Below, piece by piece: positions 53,207-62,229 of a stretch of DNA of 64,000 nucleotides (positions are counted from its first letter, which is position 1; each line of letters opens with the position of its first letter). The notes under the pieces were generated by a model. That model saw only the letters and a program-made list of their open reading frames with translations, was not told the origin of the DNA and did not search any database. A program made the position numbers and the translations under genes. Source of the stretch: Dermatophilaceae bacterium Soc4.6 (GTDB lineage: Bacteria; Actinomycetota; Actinomycetes; Actinomycetales; Dermatophilaceae); the NCBI GenBank assembly GCA_039889245.1, contig JAZGVH010000002.1, positions 2,480,001 through 2,544,000 of the forward strand, given 5' to 3'.

Positions 53207-55299
53207 GCTACCGCCTCGGTGTCGACGTCGGGGGCACGTTCACCGACGTGCTCCTCGTCGACGAGGACAGCGGGTCGACGTGGCGGGCCAAGACCGCCTC
53301 GACCCCGCAGGACCAGGCCGTCGGGGTGCTCCACGGCATCTCCCGGGTCTGCGAGGACGCCGGCATCTCGCTCGCCGAGGTGGGCCAGGTGCTGCACGGG
53401 ACGACGGTCGCGACCAACGCGATCCTCGAGGGCAAGGGCGCCACGGTCGGGCTGGTGACGACGCAGGGCTTCCGGCAGGTGCTGCAGATCGCCCGGTCCT
53501 ACGTGCCCGGCGGCCTCGCGGGGTGGATCATCTGGCCCAAGCCGGAGCCGCTCGCGGCGCTGGAGCACACGGTCGAGGTGGGCGAGCGCATCGCCAGCGA
53601 CGGCGCCGTCATCCGCGCGCTCGACGACGACGACGTGCGCGCGGCCCTCGGCCGGCTGCGCGGCAACGGCATCGAGGCGCTCGCCGTGAGCCTCATCAAC
53701 TCCTTCGCCGACCCGACCCACGAGCGGCGCATCCGCGAGATCGCGGCCGAGGTGCTGCCCGGCATCCCGGTGTCGCTGTCGTCCGACGTGCTGCCCGAGC
53801 TGCGCGAGTACGAGCGGACCGTCACCACGGTGGCCAACGGCTACGTCCAGCCGCAGGTCAAACGCTATGTCTCGACGCTCTCGCAGCGGCTGCGCGAGGG
53901 CGGTCTCGAGGCCGAGCTGGCCATCCTGCGCAGCGACGGCGGCCTCTCGTCGGCCGACGCGGCCATCGACGCCCCGGTGACGATGCTGCTGTCCGGCCCG
54001 GCCGGAGGGGTGACGGGGGCGGTGTGGGTCGCCGAGCAGTGCGGCTACCGCGACCTCATCACCTTCGACATGGGCGGCACCTCCACCGATGTGGCGCTGG
54101 TGCAGGACCTCTCGCCCCGCATCGGTCGCGAGACCAAGGTCGGAGACCTCACCGTGCGCGCCTCCAGCGTCGACGTGCGCACGGTCGGTGCCGGTGGTGG
54201 CTCGATCGCCCACGTGCCCCAGCTGACCAGGGCGCTGCGCGTCGGGCCGCAGTCGGCCGGCGCGGATCCCGGGCCAGCCGCCTACGGCAAGGGCGGCACC
54301 GAGCCGACCGTCACCGACGCCAACGTCGTGCTCGGCTACCTGCCCTCCGACCTCGCCGGCGGTGAGATCCGGCTCGACGTCGACGCGGCCCGCACGGCGG
54401 TCGCGACCGTGGCCGACGCGATGGGTCTGCCCTCACCCGAGGCCGCCGCCGCGGGCATCATCGACATCGTCAACGAGAACATGCTGGGCGGTCTGCGGCT
54501 GGTCTCGGTGCAGCAGGGCTTCGACCCGCGCGACTTCGCCCTCGTCGCCTTCGGCGGCGCCGGGCCGCTGCACGCCAACGCGCTCGGCATCCTCACCGGC
54601 GCCTGGCCGGTCATCGTGCCGCCGTCGCCCGGGGTCCTCTGCGCGCTCGGCGACGCGACGACCTCGCGCCGCGACGAGTCGGCCCGGACCGTGCTGCGAC
54701 GCTTCGCCGACCTCACCGGCGACGAGCTGGCGCAGGTGCTGGCGGAGCTCGCCGACGACGCCGGCGCCCGGCTCGAGGCCCAGGGTCTGGCCCGCGCCGA
54801 CCAGACCGTCACCCACACCGTCGACGTGCGCTTCCACGGCCAGGGCTTCGAGATCCCGGTGACGGTCGACCCGGCGTGGCTGACCGACGGGGGCCGCACC
54901 ACCGCCCTGGCGTCGCTCGGCACGACCTTCGACGGCGAGCACGAGCGGCTCTTCGGCTTCCTGCTCACCGTCGACCACGAGCTGGTCAACGCCCGCGCGA
55001 CCGTGAGCGGGCCCCGCCCCGAGGTCGCCGCGACCACGCTCGACGACACCACCGGCCCGCCGCAACCGGTGAGCACCACGCAGATCCACGTCCTGGGCGC
55101 TGCGGTCGAGGCGGCGGTCTACGACCGGGCCAGCCTGCGAGCCGGTGACGTGCTCACCGGCCCGGCGATCGTCACCGAGATGGACTCCACCACGCTGCTC
55201 CTGCCCGACCACACCGCGACGGTCCACCGCTCCGGCAGCCTGCTCATCAACCCCACGTCGACTGCACCCACCACTCCCACAGCCACGACGGAGGCCTGA
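53203..55299 (+). CDS. hyuA: Hydantoinase/oxoprolinase subunit A family
   Basis: A 698-aa protein of the HyuA/OplahA/acetone-carboxylase beta family. An actin-like ATPase N-terminus (LGVDVGGTFTDVLLVD, HGTTVATNAILEGKGA) and the hydantoinase A core (LLSGPAGGVTGAVWVA, FDMGGTSTDVALVQ, SVDVRTVGAGGGSIAHV, GPQSAGADPGPAAYGKGG, AFGGAGPLHA) are present. Together with HyuB it hydrolyses cyclic amides or carboxylates ketones using ATP. ATG 53203 overlaps the gntR stop by 4 nt. Substrate inferred only from neighbours. Confidence 0.93.
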   Translation: MSYRLGVDVGGTFTDVLLVDEDSGSTWRAKTASTPQDQAVGVLHGISRVCEDAGISLAEVGQVLHGTTVATNAILEGKGATVGLVTTQGFRQVLQIARSYVPGGLAGWIIWPKPEPLAALEHTVEVGERIASDGAVIRALDDDDVRAALGRLRGNGIEALAVSLINSFADPTHERRIREIAAEVLPGIPVSLSSDVLPELREYERTVTTVANGYVQPQVKRYVSTLSQRLREGGLEAELAILRSDGGLSSADAAIDAPVTMLLSGPAGGVTGAVWVAEQCGYRDLITFDMGGTSTDVALVQDLSPRIGRETKVGDLTVRASSVDVRTVGAGGGSIAHVPQLTRALRVGPQSAGADPGPAAYGKGGTEPTVTDANVVLGYLPSDLAGGEIRLDVDAARTAVATVADAMGLPSPEAAAAGIIDIVNENMLGGLRLVSVQQGFDPRDFALVAFGGAGPLHANALGILTGAWPVIVPPSPGVLCALGDATTSRRDESARTVLRRFADLTGDELAQVLAELADDAGARLEAQGLARADQTVTHTVDVRFHGQGFEIPVTVDPAWLTDGGRTTALASLGTTFDGEHERLFGFLLTVDHELVNARATVSGPRPEVAATTLDDTTGPPQPVSTTQIHVLGAAVEAAVYDRASLRAGDVLTGPAIVTEMDSTTLLLPDHTATVHRSGSLLINPTSTAPTTPTATTEA

Positions 55300-55300
55300 G

Positions 55301-57181
55301 ATGGCACGCATCATCGAGACCGCATCGGGCCCGCTGTCGGCCCTCGACGCTCCGGTCGACCCGGTCACCCTCGACCTGATCGAGAACGGCCTGCGCAACG
55401 CCCGCTACGAGATGGACGAGGTGCTCTTCCGCACCGCCCTGTCGCCCGGCATCCGCGAGCAGCACGACGAGTTCCCGCTCATCGCCGACCGCGACGGCAA
55501 GATGGTCGTGGGCCAGTTCGGGCTCTCCATACCGGACTTCCTCGCCGGCTACGACGGCACGATCGAGGAGGGCGACGTCATGCTCACCTCCGACCCGTAT
55601 GCCTGTGGCGCGGCGATCAGCCACGCCAACGACTGGCTCGTCGTCGTCCCGATCTTCCACGAGGGGCGCGTCGTCGGGTGGGCCTCGATGTTCGGCCACA
55701 TGAGCGACGTCGGTGGCAAGACGCCGTCCTCGATGCCGACGGACGCCCGCACGATCTACGAGGAGGGCGTGGTCATCCCGCCCTTCAAGCTCTACGCCAA
55801 GGGCGTCGTCAACGAGGACGCCCTGCGCATCGTGCTCAACCAGGTGCGCATGCCCGACTGGAACCGCGCTGACCTCAACGGCCTCGTGGCCGCCTGCCGC
55901 ACGGCGTCGCGTCGGGTGGTCGAGATGTGCGAGCGCTTCGGCACGGCGACCTACCTCACCGCGCTCGACGCGCTGCTGCAGCGCAACTACGACGCCATGA
56001 AGGTGCTGCTGGCGATGGTCTTCGAGGACGGCAAGACGCTGTCCTTCACCGACTACATCTGCGACGACGGCGTCGGCAACGGGCCCTACGAGCTCAAGCT
56101 GTCGCTGACCCGCACCGGCGAGAAGGTGCACCTCGACTTCACCGGCTCCAGCCCGCAGGCCGTCGGCCCGATCAACTACTACATCAACGAGAACCTCACC
56201 CGGATGTTCTTCGGCATCTACATGATCACCGTCGCCGACCCGCAGATCCTGTGGAACGACGGGTTCTACCCGCTGGTCGACGTGACCATCCCCGACGGGT
56301 CGTACTGGAAGCCGAAGCACCCAGCCGCGCTCTCCGGCCGCAACCACGGCATCGGCCGCGTCTTCGACCTCTTCGGTGGCCTGCTCGGGCAGACCAACCC
56401 GGCCCTGCTCAACGCCGCCGGCTTCTCCTCCAGCCCGCACTTCATGTACTCCGGGCACTACACGACCGGCGACCGCGCGGGCGAGTGGTTCCAGCTCTAC
56501 TCCATCGGCTTCGGTGGCATCCCCGGCCGCCCGCTCGGCGACGGCCCCGACGGGCACTCGCTGTGGCCGAGCTTCGTCAACATCCCCTGCGAGTACCTCG
56601 AGTCGTACTACCCGCTGCGCATCGAGAAGTGGGAGACCATCGCCGACACCGGTGGCGCGGGCCTGCACCGCGGGGGCAACGGCGTCGACGTCGCCTACGT
56701 CTTCGAGGAGCCCGGCGCCATCGCCATCCACGACGACCGCTGGCTGACCTACCCCTGGGGCGTCAACGGCGGCACCCCCGGCGCCCGCGGCACGAAGTGG
56801 GTCGAGCGGGTCGACGGCACGCGTCAGGTGCTGCCGAGCAAGTGCCACGACGTACCGGTCGCCGCCGGTGACGTGCTGCACTTCGTCACCTGGGGTGGGG
56901 GCGGTTGGGGCGACCCCCTCGAGCGCGACCCCGCGCTGGTCGCGCTGGAGGTGCGACGGGGGCTGGTCAGCGCCGAGGGCGCGAGCCGGTACGGCGTCGT
57001 CCTGGCCGGCGACGGTGCCGTCGACGACACCGCGACCGCCGCCCTGCGCGACGAGCTGCGGGCCGGCCGCCCGGCAGAGCTGCCGGTCTTCGACATGGGC
57101 CCGCCCCTCGACGAGATCCTCGCCCGGTGCGAGGAGGAGACGGGTCTGCCGGCGCCGAAGCGACCGGTCTGGGCGAGCTGA
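55301..57181 (+). CDS. hyuB: Hydantoinase/oxoprolinase subunit B family
   Basis: 626 aa, partner of HyuA. Conserved pieces are DPVTLDLIENGLRNARYEMD, LRTALSPGIREQHD-like FRTALSPGIREQHDEFPLIA, GDVMLTSDPYACGAAISHAN, WASMFGHMSDVGG, PGSYWKPKHPAAL-like PDGSYWKPKHPAALSGRN, CEYLESYYPLRIEKWE and WGGGGWGDPLERDP near the C-terminus. ATG 55301 lies 1 base after the hyuA stop with GGAGG at 55290, so the two are tightly coupled. The pair forms the ATP-dependent hydrolase or carboxylase complex. Confidence 0.93.
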   Translation: MARIIETASGPLSALDAPVDPVTLDLIENGLRNARYEMDEVLFRTALSPGIREQHDEFPLIADRDGKMVVGQFGLSIPDFLAGYDGTIEEGDVMLTSDPYACGAAISHANDWLVVVPIFHEGRVVGWASMFGHMSDVGGKTPSSMPTDARTIYEEGVVIPPFKLYAKGVVNEDALRIVLNQVRMPDWNRADLNGLVAACRTASRRVVEMCERFGTATYLTALDALLQRNYDAMKVLLAMVFEDGKTLSFTDYICDDGVGNGPYELKLSLTRTGEKVHLDFTGSSPQAVGPINYYINENLTRMFFGIYMITVADPQILWNDGFYPLVDVTIPDGSYWKPKHPAALSGRNHGIGRVFDLFGGLLGQTNPALLNAAGFSSSPHFMYSGHYTTGDRAGEWFQLYSIGFGGIPGRPLGDGPDGHSLWPSFVNIPCEYLESYYPLRIEKWETIADTGGAGLHRGGNGVDVAYVFEEPGAIAIHDDRWLTYPWGVNGGTPGARGTKWVERVDGTRQVLPSKCHDVPVAAGDVLHFVTWGGGGWGDPLERDPALVALEVRRGLVSAEGASRYGVVLAGDGAVDDTATAALRDELRAGRPAELPVFDMGPPLDEILARCEEETGLPAPKRPVWAS

Positions 57182-57194
57182 GCCGGGCGCCGGC

Positions 57195-57878
57195 GTGTCG
57201 GAGGTGAACGGATCCACCGTGGGGCCGCTGGGGCCTCACGGCGGGTCCTTCTCCGGCCGGGTCGGGTGGGGCACGCGCCCCGCCCTGCTCGTGGTCGACC
57301 TCTGCCGCGCCTACACCGAGCCCGACGGGCCCTTCGCGCTGCCCGACGTGGGCCCCGTCGTGGAGGCCAACCGGACCCTCGTGGCCGCCGCGCGGGGGGC
57401 AGGCGTCCCGGTCGTCTGGACGGCGGTGCAGTATGCCGCTGACCTCTCCGACGGTGGCCTCTTCCTTCGCAAGGTGCCTGCGCTGGCGGCGTTCGCCGAC
57501 GGGGCGGCCGGCGGCTGGGGTGAGCTGACGATCGCTCCCCTGGTCGAGGAGGTCGTCGTGGTCAAGCAGTACGCCTCGGCGTTCACCGGGCTGGTGCAGG
57601 GCGACCCGACCGGAGGCCGGGCCGCCGACGGCGGTGGGCTCGCGGCTCACCTGGACCGCCTGGGCGTCGACACCGTGGTGGTGACCGGCGTGTCCACGTC
57701 GGGGTGCGTGCGAGCGACCGCCACCGACGCCCTGACCCACGGCCTGCACGCACAGGTCGTGGCCGACGCGTGCGGCGACCGCACGGTCGCGTTGCACGAG
57801 GCCAACCTCGCCGACCTCGACGCGAAGTACGCCGACGTCGTGTCGCTCTGTGACGCGCTGGCCCACCTCCAGCCGTGA
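57195..57878 (+). CDS. Isochorismatase-family cysteine hydrolase, N-carbamoylsarcosine amidase-like
   Basis: A 227-aa cysteine hydrolase with the isochorismatase-fold triad Asp35 (LLVVDLCRAY), Lys124 (VVVKQYASAF) and Cys171 (GVSTSGCVRATATDAL), plus cis-peptide-type VTGVSTSG. The length and VDLCRAYTEP, STSGCVRAT resemble N-carbamoylsarcosine amidohydrolases. Following hyuAB, this suggests a route hydantoin or N-methylhydantoin to carbamoyl amino acid to amine, as in creatinine breakdown; that is inference. GTG 57195 is chosen; GTG 57204 is an alternative. Confidence 0.87.
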   Translation: MSEVNGSTVGPLGPHGGSFSGRVGWGTRPALLVVDLCRAYTEPDGPFALPDVGPVVEANRTLVAAARGAGVPVVWTAVQYAADLSDGGLFLRKVPALAAFADGAAGGWGELTIAPLVEEVVVVKQYASAFTGLVQGDPTGGRAADGGGLAAHLDRLGVDTVVVTGVSTSGCVRATATDALTHGLHAQVVADACGDRTVALHEANLADLDAKYADVVSLCDALAHLQP

Positions 57879-57908
57879 CCGCGCTCGAGCCCTCGGGCGA
57901 GCCGTCTT

Positions 57909-58176
57909 TCAGCGGCCGTCCGACAGGGCGTACTGCCAGACCGTCGCCCCGTCGACGCCCTCGACGACCTCGACGACCGTCGGCATCTCGCCGGGCGTGC
58001 GCGCCCCCGTGCAGATCTCGGTACCGCCGAGGGTGCGGCCGGCGACGGCCCAGCCCGCCGGCACCGCTCACCCAGAGCACCCGCTCGATGCGGGTGCCGA
58101 TCAGGACGACGAGGAGCAGCAGGCTCGCTGCGACGAGGATGCGCCTGGTGTCGAGCCGTCCTGCGGTCGTCCTCAC
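57909..58176 (-). pseudogene. Small membrane protein gene with an apparent frameshift
   Basis: GTG 58176 starts VRTTAGRLDTRRILVAASLL, continuing into the hydrophobic LLLVVLIGTRIERVLWVS. After a one-base shift near 58068 another frame continues AGWAVAGRTLGGTEICTGAR, then TPGEMPTVVEVVEGVDGATV and a stop at 57909. Total length is not a multiple of 3. Either a sequence error or two adjoining small ORFs; the second could begin at GTG inside the region. No family is recognised. Confidence 0.45.
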
Positions 58177-58281
58177 GTCGCCACCGTCAGGAGTGGTCGC
58201 GTGAATCCCGCGTGAATTGGGAGGCGGATCGGCCCGCGGGGAGGCACGATAAGAGCAACGACGCGAGAAGGGGCGCAGGAG

Positions 58282-58719
58282 ATGACCGAGGTGATGATCC
58301 TCAACGCCTCCTACGAGCCCCTCGGCGTCGTCTCGGTCAAGCACGCGATCGGCATGCTCGTGCGCCAGGTCGCCGTGGTCGAGGAGGCCATCGAGGGCCA
58401 GATGTTCGGCCCCTACCAACGCCCGCGGGTCGTGCGCCTCATCCGATACGTCGCCGCCAAGTGGCTCTACCGCGATGCCGGATGGAGCAAGCGCAGCGTC
58501 CTCAAGCGCGATCGTCACCGCTGCGCCTACTGCGCGGGCAAGGCCACGACGGTCGACCACGTCGTGCCCATCTCGCGCGGCGGCGCCTCGTCGTGGCTCA
58601 ACACCGTCGCGTCCTGCTCGCCCTGCAACAACCGCAAGGGTGACAAGAGCGCGCCCGAGGCGGGGCTGCGGCTGCACTGGGAGCCGTGGGTGCCGCGCCA
58701 CGTCGACCTCGTGGCGTGA
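58282..58719 (+). CDS. HNH endonuclease-domain protein
   Basis: 145 aa. An N-terminal part (MILNASYEPLGVVSVKHAIG, FGPYQRPRVVRLIRYV) is followed by an HNH zinc-finger nuclease core (RDRHRCAYCAG, TTVDHVVPISRGG, NTVASCSPCNNRKGDK) with CxxC pairs, the catalytic histidine in DHVVP and the asparagine motif. This architecture is common in Actinobacteria; role unknown (DNA repair or phage-like). ATG 58282 follows GAAGGGG. Its stop overlaps the GNAT gene (GTGA). Confidence 0.92.
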   Translation: MTEVMILNASYEPLGVVSVKHAIGMLVRQVAVVEEAIEGQMFGPYQRPRVVRLIRYVAAKWLYRDAGWSKRSVLKRDRHRCAYCAGKATTVDHVVPISRGGASSWLNTVASCSPCNNRKGDKSAPEAGLRLHWEPWVPRHVDLVA

Positions 58720-59441
58720 CCGCTCCGACCCCGCCCCAGCTCGCGCCGAGGGACCCGGTGGGAGACGCACTGAGAGGTCACCATGCCTCGTATGCCGTGT
58801 CGTTCGGGTCGGCGCTGCGCTACCACCCCGACATGGGGCCCTTCGCCGCCCTCGCGCCCGACCCCGGCCCCGGCGACTGGGCCGACCTCGCGCGGCTGGT
58901 GGGGCCGGACGACGGTGTGGCGCTGATGGAGCCCCCGCCGCTGCCCGACGGGTGGTCGGCGCCGATGACCTTCCGCACGCTCCGGATGGCGTCTCCGGGG
59001 CCGGGGCCGGGGCCGGGGCCGAAGGCACCGCGGGTGAGCGGCGACGACGGCGAGGTGGTGGCTCTCCATACGGAGTCGGACGGCGATGAGGTGACCGACC
59101 TCGTGCGGCGCACCGAACCCGGGCCCTTCGGTCCGCGCACGATGGAGCTCGGCCACTTCCTCGGGGTGCGGCAGCAGGGGCGGCTGGTCGCGATGGCCGG
59201 CGAGCGGATGCACCCCCGGGGGTGGACCGAGATCAGCGCGGTGTGCACCGACCCCTCGGCTCGGGGTCAGGGCCTGGCCTCGAGGCTCGTCGCCGCCGTC
59301 ACGGCCGGGATCCACGCCCGCGGCGAGGGCGCCTTCCTGCACGTGCTCGCGACCAACCAGGGTGCGGCGCGCGTCTACGCAGGCCTCGGCTTCACCGTGC
59401 ACCGGACCCTCGACATCGTCGTCGTCCGCCCACCCGCCTGA
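58716..59441 (+). CDS. GNAT-family N-acetyltransferase
   Basis: A 241-aa protein whose C-terminal half is a GNAT domain (LVAMAGERMHPRGWTEISAV, CTDPSARGQGLASRLVAAVT with the acetyl-CoA motif RGQGLA, ATNQGAARVYAGLGFTV). The N-terminal half is a divergent GNAT-like domain. A 6-bp GGGGCC repeat at 58996-59021 encodes Gly-Pro repeats in the linker. Start GTG 58716 overlaps the HNH stop. Substrate unknown. Confidence 0.88.
   Translation: MTAPTPPQLAPRDPVGDALRGHHASYAVSFGSALRYHPDMGPFAALAPDPGPGDWADLARLVGPDDGVALMEPPPLPDGWSAPMTFRTLRMASPGPGPGPGPKAPRVSGDDGEVVALHTESDGDEVTDLVRRTEPGPFGPRTMELGHFLGVRQQGRLVAMAGERMHPRGWTEISAVCTDPSARGQGLASRLVAAVTAGIHARGEGAFLHVLATNQGAARVYAGLGFTVHRTLDIVVVRPPA
58996..59021 (+). repeat. 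GGGGCC hexanucleotide tandem repeat in the GNAT gene
   Basis: Four copies of the 6-bp GGGGCC unit encode the Gly-Pro stretch SPGPGPGPGPK in the GNAT linker. In-frame length change would only alter the linker. Confidence 0.85.
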
Positions 59442-59460
59442 CCCCCCCACCCCCCCTGCT

Positions 59461-59537
59461 GCGTTCCGAACTAGGGAAACCCGCTGTTCTGACCCCCGCT
59501 TCACCCTGGAACCAAGGGTTTCCCTAGTTCGGAACGC
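59461..59537. repeat. Perfect 22-bp inverted repeat between convergent genes
   Basis: 59461-59482 and 59516-59537 are exact reverse complements (arm begins GCGTTCCGAACTAGGGAAAC), separated by 33 nt. It lies between the convergent ends of the GNAT gene (59441) and TspO gene (59578). It could be a bidirectional terminator, but the arms are unusually long and AT-containing for that, and the flanks are G/C tracts. A repetitive palindromic element is another possibility. Confidence 0.9.
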
Positions 59538-59577
59538 GGGGGCGGGGGGCGGGGAAGGCGGGGGCGGGGGGCGGGGG

Positions 59578-60060
59578 TCAGGCGTCGGGGTTGCGCTTGA
59601 CGATCGCTGCGGTCAGCGTGGTCGCGAAGGCGACCCAGGCGGCATACGGGGCGAGGAGGGCGCCCGAGGTGGGGTCGTGCCGGGCGCTGCGGCGCAGCAG
59701 GTCGATGGTCGACACCTCGAGCAGGAGGATCTCGGCGAGGGCGAGCTTCGGCCGCTTGGCGGTGAAGAAGACCCAGGTCCAGCCGATGTTGAGCACGAGG
59801 TTGATCCCCAGGGCCACCTGGTAGCGGCGCCGATCGCCCGGGTCCTCGATGCGGTCGATGGTACGCGCCGACGCGACGGCGATGAGTGAGTAGAGCGTGG
59901 TCCACGCCGGGCCGAAGACCCAGCCGGGCGGCTCCCACGCCGGCTTGGTGAGCCGGGCGTACCAGGCCGACCGCACGTCGGTGCCGAGGCCGCCGACGAC
60001 GGCCGTGGTCACGAGCGCGGCACCCGTCACGGGCAGGGAGCGGGGGAGCGTGGCGGTCAT
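59578..60060 (-). CDS. tspO: TspO/MBR family tryptophan-rich sensory protein
   Basis: A 160-aa membrane protein with five hydrophobic segments. Conserved TspO pieces are WYARLTKPAWEPPGWVFGPA, WTTLYSLIAVASA, GINLVLNIGWTWVFF and PYAAWVAFATTL. TspO proteins bind tetrapyrroles and affect their light- or oxygen-dependent breakdown. It is followed on the same strand by photolyase, supporting a light-stress role. ATG 60060. Confidence 0.93.
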   Translation of the reverse strand: MTATLPRSLPVTGAALVTTAVVGGLGTDVRSAWYARLTKPAWEPPGWVFGPAWTTLYSLIAVASARTIDRIEDPGDRRRYQVALGINLVLNIGWTWVFFTAKRPKLALAEILLLEVSTIDLLRRSARHDPTSGALLAPYAAWVAFATTLTAAIVKRNPDA

Positions 60061-60101
60061 GGTCGTCGAGGTCCTCAGGTCGGGGGTGGGGTGGCAGACG
60101 G

Positions 60102-61454
60102 TCAGGTGCCGCTGATGGCCTTCAGTCGCTCGAGCGCCTCGCGCCGCTCGACGGCGTGGTCGACGATCGGGGCCGGGTAGTCGTCGGGCGGCTGAGGCAG
60201 CGACCACGGTGCGTGCACCGCCGCTCCCGGTATGCCGCGCAGCTGCGGCACCCAGCGGCGCACGTAGTCGCCGTCGGGGTCGAACTTCTCGCCCTGGGCG
60301 ACGGGGTTGAAGACGCGGAAGTACGGCGCTGCGTCGGTGCCCGTGCCGGCCGTCCACTGCCACCCGTGCTGGTTGTTGGCCAGGTCGCCGTCGATGAGGT
60401 GGTCCATGAAGTGCTGCGCCCCCTGGGTCCACTCCAGGTGCAGGTCCTTGACCAGGAAGGACGCCACGACCATCCGCACGCGGTTGTGCATCCAGCCCTC
60501 GGCGAGCAGCTGACGCATGCCCGCGTCGACGATCGGATAGCCGGTCTCGCCCCGCTGCCACGCCGAAAACCGTTGCGCAGCAACGTCACCGGTGTCGTAC
60601 TGCATGTGCTTGAACGCCGGCTTGAGGTAGTCGTGCGCGCTGCTCGGCCAGTGGTGGAGCACCTGGGCGTAGAAGTCGCGCCAGCAGATCTGGCGGCGAT
60701 AGGCCTCGTGGGCCAGGTCGAGATCGGCGAGGATCGTGCGCGGGTGGATCGTGCCGAGCTTGAGGTGCGGCGACATGCGCGACGTCTCGTCGATGTCGGG
60801 CCGGTTGCGCTGCTTCGGATACCGGCGAAGACCGTTCTCGCAGAACAGCTTCCACGCTTCGTGGGCCGCGACCTCGCCCGCGGGCGGCAGCTCTGCGTCG
60901 ACGGCCGGGTCGTCGGGGATCCCGTCGCCGTCGACGACCAGCCACGACACGTGGGCCGGGTCGGAGTCGGCCGGCCGCCGCCACCCGTGCTCGCTCCACG
61001 CGCGGTAGAAGGGTGTGAAGACCTTGTAGGGCGTGCCGTCACCCTTGAGCACCCGGCCGGGGGCAACGGCATACGGGCTGCCGGTGGGCACGAGCGGCAC
61101 CTCGCCGAGCGCCTGCGCCACCCGGGCGTCGCGGCGGGCGCCGTACGGCGCGTAGTCGGCGCTGATGTGCACGGCCGTGGCGCCGATCTCGCGCGAGAGG
61201 GCGGGCACAACCTCGTCGGGTCGGCCGGTGCGCACGACCAGACCGCCGCCGTGGCTCTCGAGGTCGGCGTGCAGCGCCCTCAGGGTGCGCAGGAGATATG
61301 CCGTGCGGGGTGCCCCGCTGCGATGCAGCAGCTCGTCGTCGAGCACGAAAAGCGCTGTCACCGGGCCCTGCTCGGCCGCCGCCATGAGCGCGGCGTGGTC
61401 ACGCAGCCGCAGGTCGCGGCGGAACCACAGGACGGAGGGGGCCGGCTCAGCCAC
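60102..61454 (-). CDS. phrB: Deoxyribodipyrimidine photolyase (class I CPD type)
   Basis: A 450-aa photolyase that repairs UV-induced pyrimidine dimers with FAD. The N-terminal antenna domain starts APSVLWFRRDLRLRDH. The C-terminal FAD-binding part has ICWRDFYAQVLHHWP, QYDTGDVAAQRFSAWQRGET, GYPIVDAGMRQL, HNRVRMVVASFLVKDLHLEW and DLANNQHGWQWTAGTGTDAA. Start GTG 61454 overlaps the CPBP protease stop by 8 nt, so the two are co-transcribed. Length is close to E. coli PhrB (472 aa). Confidence 0.95.
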   Translation of the reverse strand: MAEPAPSVLWFRRDLRLRDHAALMAAAEQGPVTALFVLDDELLHRSGAPRTAYLLRTLRALHADLESHGGGLVVRTGRPDEVVPALSREIGATAVHISADYAPYGARRDARVAQALGEVPLVPTGSPYAVAPGRVLKGDGTPYKVFTPFYRAWSEHGWRRPADSDPAHVSWLVVDGDGIPDDPAVDAELPPAGEVAAHEAWKLFCENGLRRYPKQRNRPDIDETSRMSPHLKLGTIHPRTILADLDLAHEAYRRQICWRDFYAQVLHHWPSSAHDYLKPAFKHMQYDTGDVAAQRFSAWQRGETGYPIVDAGMRQLLAEGWMHNRVRMVVASFLVKDLHLEWTQGAQHFMDHLIDGDLANNQHGWQWTAGTGTDAAPYFRVFNPVAQGEKFDPDGDYVRRWVPQLRGIPGAAVHAPWSLPQPPDDYPAPIVDHAVERREALERLKAISGT

Positions 61455-62229
61455 GGGGACGCTCGTGCCGGTCGTTGTCCTGCTCGTCGGCGATGGCCTG
61501 CTCGAAGAGCGGCGGCAGGTAGCGCAGCATCAGCACGGACCAGGTCAGGTGGGTCAGGGCTGGGGCCTGCACCCCGCCCGAGGCGCGCCGCTGCACCCCG
61601 AAGAGGGTGCCCATGACGGCAGCGGCAGCAATCAGCGCCGGGTTGCGCGTGGCGAGGGTGGCCGCCGTGTAGAGCGCGGTCGAGGTGGCCACGGGGTGCT
61701 CGTCACCGACGGTGGCGAAGAGCGCCCCCCGGAAGAACAGCTCCTCACCGATGCCGTTGGCGCACGTGGTGAGGACGACCAGCGGCAGGTCGCCCTCGTC
61801 GGCGAAACGCAGGATGTTGCCGATCGCGCTCTCCAGGAACGGGATCTGCCGGGCGACCAGGGCCAGACCGTAGAACGTGCCGAAGGCGGCGACGCCCGTC
61901 ATCACCGGGGTGACGATCGGCAGGCGCGTGATGTCGTCGCGTCCGCGGATGCGGCCCACGTGCAGGGGCCCGGAGGCGAAGGCGCCGATGGTCCAGGTCG
62001 CGGCGACGGCTCCGGTGGCGAGGTAGAACCGGCCCGAGCCCGGCTTCGTCGACAGCGACAGCCCCAGCAGCCCTGCGCCGGTGAGGCCGACGGCGGTCAC
62101 GACGCGCTTGCGGCGCGAGATGACCGACTCGCTCTCACTGGGCACCACCGGCGTCTGCTCGGTGATGGGCAGCGGCAGCCACCCGACGATGTGGCGGGCC
62201 TGGCGGCGCACCCGGTCGAACGCACTCAC
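61447..62229 (-). CDS. CPBP-family intramembrane metalloprotease
   Basis: 260 aa, about six membrane segments. The CPBP (CAAX protease/bacteriocin-processing) motifs are GEELFFRGALF (EExxxR) and a downstream histidine in PALTHLTWSVLMLRY. Substrates are unknown. GTG 62229 overlaps the stop of the upstream NAD(P)-binding gene (GTGA), and its own stop overlaps the photolyase start, a tightly packed operon. Confidence 0.88.
   Translation of the reverse strand: MSAFDRVRRQARHIVGWLPLPITEQTPVVPSESESVISRRKRVVTAVGLTGAGLLGLSLSTKPGSGRFYLATGAVAATWTIGAFASGPLHVGRIRGRDDITRLPIVTPVMTGVAAFGTFYGLALVARQIPFLESAIGNILRFADEGDLPLVVLTTCANGIGEELFFRGALFATVGDEHPVATSTALYTAATLATRNPALIAAAAVMGTLFGVQRRASGGVQAPALTHLTWSVLMLRYLPPLFEQAIADEQDNDRHERPRG

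Noticed and set aside
53280-54365. Long frame inside hyuA
   Set aside because: Arg/Gly-rich shifted frame of hyuA; the hyuA frame carries all family motifs.
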